From assembly GCA_005887995.1 (NCBI GenBank), contig VBJD01000077.1, positions 1 to 41,764 on the forward strand: a stretch of DNA of 41,764 bases, given 5' to 3'. Origin of the DNA: Chloroflexota bacterium. GTDB lineage: Bacteria > Chloroflexota > Limnocylindria > P2-11E. Position 1 is the first letter of the stretch. Each line of letters opens with the position of its first letter. This document shows, piece by piece, positions 39,317 to 41,764 of this stretch. Under the pieces are notes generated by a model, which saw only the letters and a program-made list of their open reading frames with translations, searched no databases and was not told where the DNA came from. Both the position numbers and the translations under genes were made by a program.

Positions 39317-39322
39317 AGTTTA
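39317..39322 (-). promoter_or_regulatory. -10 box TAAACT of the adenylate cyclase gene
   Basis: On the minus strand TAAACT ends 7 nt before ATG 39309. No ribosome site lies between, so the transcript is probably leaderless. No clear -35 box is visible. Confidence 0.5.
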
Positions 39323-39328
39323 GGTGCG

Positions 39329-39715
39329 CTAGTTCGCCGCACCACCCCCGGTAAGTCGCGCGATGCGAGGCAGCAAGGTCTCGATGTCGAAGGGCTTCGC
39401 CACGGCCGCGGCCGCATGGACGCGCGCGGCCTGCTTCTGAATGTCGTTCGCCGCGGACAGGACCACGATCGGGATGTCCCACTTCTCGTGCATGCGGTCC
39501 GCGAAGGTCCAGCCGTCCATGACCGGCATCATGAGATCGAGTACGACGACATCCGCGGCGAAGCGTTCGAGCATGGCGAGCGCCTCGCGCCCGTTCGCGG
39601 CGGGCAATGCGTCGTAGCCATCGTCCTTGAGGACCGAGACAAGGAGCTCACGAATGTCTGCATCGTCGTCGACGACAAGCACACGGCGATCGCCCACCGA
39701 TGCCGATGGTGCCAC
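39329..39715 (-). CDS. Single-domain response regulator receiver
   Basis: A 128-residue CheY-like receiver with no output domain. The acidic pocket is VVDDDAD, the phospho-acceptor Asp sits in VVVLDLMMPVMDG, the Thr/Ser switch position is in VVLSAAND, and the Lys is in AVAKPFD. The GTG at 39715 lies 5 nt after TAGCCT (39726-39721). No histidine kinase is nearby, so its partner is elsewhere. Its neighbour downstream is the membrane adenylate cyclase, a possible target by proximity only. Confidence 0.92.
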   Translation of the reverse strand: MAPSASVGDRRVLVVDDDADIRELLVSVLKDDGYDALPAANGREALAMLERFAADVVVLDLMMPVMDGWTFADRMHEKWDIPIVVLSAANDIQKQAARVHAAAAVAKPFDIETLLPRIARLTGGGAAN

Positions 39716-39723
39716 AGCACAGG

Positions 39724-40230
39724 CTAGTGGCCGACAGAGCGAGCGCTCTTGTCAGAGCGCATTGAGAGCGCGAAGACCCCAGGTATGACGAGCGTCCCGA
39801 TGGCTAGGACGGCTATCCAGAGCAGGATCGCTTCGATGTGACACGTCCCGACACCACAGCCTTCGAGCGACCGCTCGCGTTCGAGGATAAGTAACGGCAG
39901 AGAAGCGGGCGACGCGACGACGGTCGTCGCCGCGAACGTCGTCGCGACGGTGGGGATCGTCCGCGTGAGGACACCGGCGACCCGATCGGGGGCGCGCGCC
40001 GCGACACGCGTCCACGCGAGCGTGAACGCGGTGGCGATGAGTGTGATCGCCACCGAGATCGGAAAGCGGTCGCTGAAAGCGCGCGGATACGCGAGCGGTA
40101 TAGCGGCTTCGATCGCGGTGAGCGCGACCCAGTACGCGAGCTTGATCGTGGTGACGCGGCCGACGAGGAGCGCGAGGGTCTGGAGCCGCGGGCGCGGCGC
40201 CTCGGGAATTACCGGTAAGTCGTCCACCAC
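39724..40230 (-). CDS. Hypothetical membrane protein in the cytochrome operon
   Basis: A 168-residue protein with four or so hydrophobic segments (near residues 28-46, 56-73, 88-110 and 133-152), a Cys pair in GCGVGTC, and a charged tail. I recognise no family. The GTG at 40230 lies inside the preceding 36-codon gene (22-bp overlap); ATT at 40210, overlapping that gene's stop as TAATT, is an alternative start. Its position after the cytochrome c and small peptide genes suggests a membrane factor of the bc-type complex, which is inference. Confidence 0.6.
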   Translation of the reverse strand: MVDDLPVIPEAPRPRLQTLALLVGRVTTIKLAYWVALTAIEAAIPLAYPRAFSDRFPISVAITLIATAFTLAWTRVAARAPDRVAGVLTRTIPTVATTFAATTVVASPASLPLLILERERSLEGCGVGTCHIEAILLWIAVLAIGTLVIPGVFALSMRSDKSARSVGH

Positions 40231-40319
40231 TTCTGCAGGAAGTACAGGGCCGCGATCATGATCACGGTCGTCACGAAGACCATGTAGAACTCGGCGGATT
40301 CACCGACTTGTGCGATCAC
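40209..40319 (-). CDS. 36-residue single-helix membrane peptide of the bc-type module
   Basis: A tiny gene whose product reads MIAQVGESAEFYMVF and then a hydrophobic helix ending ALYFLQKWWTTYR. The GTG at 40319 overlaps the cytochrome c stop as GTGA, giving direct translational coupling, and the gene ends in TAA. One transmembrane helix with an aromatic, positively charged end is typical of small accessory subunits of respiratory complexes. No family is recognised. It is missed by length cut-offs. Confidence 0.65.
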   Translation of the reverse strand: MIAQVGESAEFYMVFVTTVIMIAALYFLQKWWTTYR

Positions 40320-41419
40320 TTGTAGTCCTGCAGGTATTGCACGATAGACCGGATCGTCGCCTCGTCGAGCGTGCCGCCTTCTTTATCGAGCCAGACCGGC
40401 ATGATGATGCCCGGCTTGATCTTCGGCGCGTTCGAGACCCACTTGAAGAGCCAGTCCGGATCGCCCGACGCCTTAAGCGCCTTCACTTGATCGTTCAGCG
40501 GCCCCTTCGTCCCGTAGTGCGCGAGGTTCGGCGCCTGCGGCACGGTGCTCGCCGTACCGTCATCGAAGCTGTGGCACGTCACGCAGTAGGTGCGCGCGGC
40601 GTCCTCGCCGGTGGGGGCCTTCGGCGGCGCGCCCGGGTCGACCACGAGTTGGCCCTTGGCGTCCCTCGGAACGCCCTCGAGGTGTTCACGGATGGTGACG
40701 ATGTCCGCCCAGTCGTCATCACTGCCGCGCATGATGAAGGCGATGAGTTGACTGACCTGCTCGTCATTGAACGGGCCACCTTCGCTCTGTCCCCACGCAG
40801 GCATGGAGAAGTTCGGTGGCGGATTCGGCTTGCCGCGTGTGACGCGCAAGCGGATGAAGTCCTCGGTCGTCTTGAGCTTCGCCGGGTCGCTGACCAGATT
40901 CGCGTACTTGAAGTCTGGTTTGTTGAGCGGCTTGCCGGGCAACGGCTGCCCGGTCTCGGTGCTCTTCTCCCCCAGACCCTGCCCCGTCTTTCCGTGGCAG
41001 TTCCAGCAGAAGTTCGCGTAGAGGTTCTTGCCTCGGTGGATCTGCGTCTCGAGCTGGCGTTCGGCTCCGAGCGCGCGGAGGTTGAGACCGCTGGAGTCCG
41101 GGAGGATCTGCAGCAGGAAGTAGCCGCCGACGAGACCGAAGATGGCGAAGAGCATCGCCGCGCCCGCGATGATCTTGCGGTCGAGGTTCGCGGAGATCTC
41201 GAGCGGGTCCGGAGCTGCGGGGATCGGGGCGACCCAATACGGCGTCGGTTGCTCGACGGTGTCGCCGGGCGCGTAGTGCTGCTGTAGAAGCTCGACGCCG
41301 TACGTCGGCTTCTCCTCGGGCTCGACCTGCTGCTGGTGGTAGATGAGGTAGCCGAAGTACGCGATGAAGACGAGGAACAGGATGAGGCTCGCCCCCGCGA
41401 GGAGGACGTTGGCATCCAT
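40316..41419 (-). CDS. Membrane-bound dihaem cytochrome c of a bc-type complex
   Basis: A 367-residue protein with two N-terminal membrane helices (about residues 6-27 and 82-105). Two haem-c domains follow, with CWNCH (NFCWNCHGKTGQG) and CVTCH (TYCVTCHSFDDG). Candidate axial methionines are in FSMPAWG and IIMPVW. It follows the Rieske gene with a one-base overlap (TGATG). The set looks like the electron-output part of a quinol:cytochrome c reductase; cytochrome b would be expected beyond the window edge. Confidence 0.9.
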   Translation of the reverse strand: MDANVLLAGASLILFLVFIAYFGYLIYHQQQVEPEEKPTYGVELLQQHYAPGDTVEQPTPYWVAPIPAAPDPLEISANLDRKIIAGAAMLFAIFGLVGGYFLLQILPDSSGLNLRALGAERQLETQIHRGKNLYANFCWNCHGKTGQGLGEKSTETGQPLPGKPLNKPDFKYANLVSDPAKLKTTEDFIRLRVTRGKPNPPPNFSMPAWGQSEGGPFNDEQVSQLIAFIMRGSDDDWADIVTIREHLEGVPRDAKGQLVVDPGAPPKAPTGEDAARTYCVTCHSFDDGTASTVPQAPNLAHYGTKGPLNDQVKALKASGDPDWLFKWVSNAPKIKPGIIMPVWLDKEGGTLDEATIRSIVQYLQDYK

Positions 41420-41764
41420 CAGGTATCGGTGACCTCGACCTGGTCCGTGTGCCACTCGTTGTCATCGCGACGCATCACAAGGAGCGGATTCGTGTTGACC
41501 ACGATCGCCCCGTTCACGTCCTCTACGTGGAAGAGATCGAGACCGCGCGGAGCCGGGCCGCCCTTCTTCAGCGCGGTGAGCTTGTCGTAGAGCGAGCCGT
41601 GGCAGGGGCAGTGGAATTGGCTCTCGCTCGGCAGATATGGCACCGCGCAGCCGAGGTGCACGCACTTCCGATAGGCCGCGGCGATCGCGCCGGGCGCGTG
41701 GATGAGGAAGAAACGGCCCTGCGTGTTGAGGATGGGCTCGTCCTTCGACCCTTTGAACTGCGCG
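41419..41764 (-). CDS. Rieske iron-sulfur protein (partial, 5' end beyond the window)
   Basis: The C-terminal 114 residues of a Rieske [2Fe-2S] protein. The cluster motifs are CVHLGC and HCPCHGS, with both His ligands and the disulphide cysteines present. RGLDLFHVEDVNGAIVV follows, and the end is charged. It transfers electrons from quinol to the cytochrome c encoded next, in the membrane complex on the outer face. The N-terminal membrane helix lies outside the window. Confidence 0.92.
   Translation of the reverse strand, partial: AQFKGSKDEPILNTQGRFFLIHAPGAIAAAYRKCVHLGCAVPYLPSESQFHCPCHGSLYDKLTALKKGGPAPRGLDLFHVEDVNGAIVVNTNPLLVMRRDDNEWHTDQVEVTDT

Noticed and set aside
1-41764. tRNA, rRNA, CRISPR arrays, IS elements
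   Set aside because: No cloverleaf-like or rRNA sequence, regularly spaced repeats, or transposase genes were recognised; the intein is the only mobile element I can support.

Overview
The window is a G+C-rich bacterial chromosome segment (roughly two thirds G+C by eye, strongly G/C-biased third codon positions). It carries about 38 tightly packed protein genes and no rRNA, tRNA or CRISPR array that I can see. The gene set fits an aerobic heterotroph: GTP-type PEP carboxykinase, a TCA gene block, a mycobacterial Sdh1-like succinate dehydrogenase, a Rieske/dihaem cytochrome c module, and an ABC sugar operon. This would suit Chloroflexota (Limnocylindria-like lineages) or possibly an actinobacterial relative. 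The taxonomic call is inference; no marker gene settles it.

Layout. Positions 1-10236 hold two MFS transporters, a secreted hypothetical protein, an excisionase-type HTH regulator, an M20 amidohydrolase, a DinB-like protein, GTP-PEPCK, an LmeA-like lipid-binding protein, and two tandem proteins made of ClpC N-terminal domains without any ATPase. Positions 10301-17008 are a TCA operon: isocitrate dehydrogenase, a RidA-like protein, malate dehydrogenase and aconitase. The aconitase is split by a 516-residue LAGLIDADG intein placed directly before a [4Fe-4S]-ligand cysteine.

Positions 16991-25369 (minus strand) are an eight-gene sugar operon: solute-binding protein, two permeases, an enolase-superfamily dehydratase, an SDR, a GH1 beta-glucosidase, an UlaG-like metallo-hydrolase and a U32-like TIM barrel. 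It is controlled by a divergent LacI-type regulator through a visible operator overlapping the operon promoter. No ABC ATPase is in the window. The enzymes suggest glycoside hydrolysis followed by non-phosphorylative oxidation: sugar to lactone to aldonate to 2-keto-3-deoxy acid.

Positions 26536-41764 hold two hypothetical membrane proteins, an AlkZ-related winged-helix protein, and a large GAF/HD-GYP/GGDEF protein with a degraded HD-GYP site. They also hold sdhCAB plus a 58-residue membrane protein, a divergent LysR regulator, VOC and GNAT proteins, a membrane adenylate cyclase, an orphan response regulator, and a cytochrome bc-type module that includes a 36-residue membrane peptide and runs off the right edge.

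Two genome-style signals recur. Many genes have a TANNNT box 6-8 nt before the start codon, which suggests leaderless transcripts. Six genes appear to begin with ATA, ATC or ATT rather than NTG, each with a suitably placed promoter, Shine-Dalgarno sequence or coupled stop. The intein-split aconitase and this start-codon pattern are the observations I would check first.
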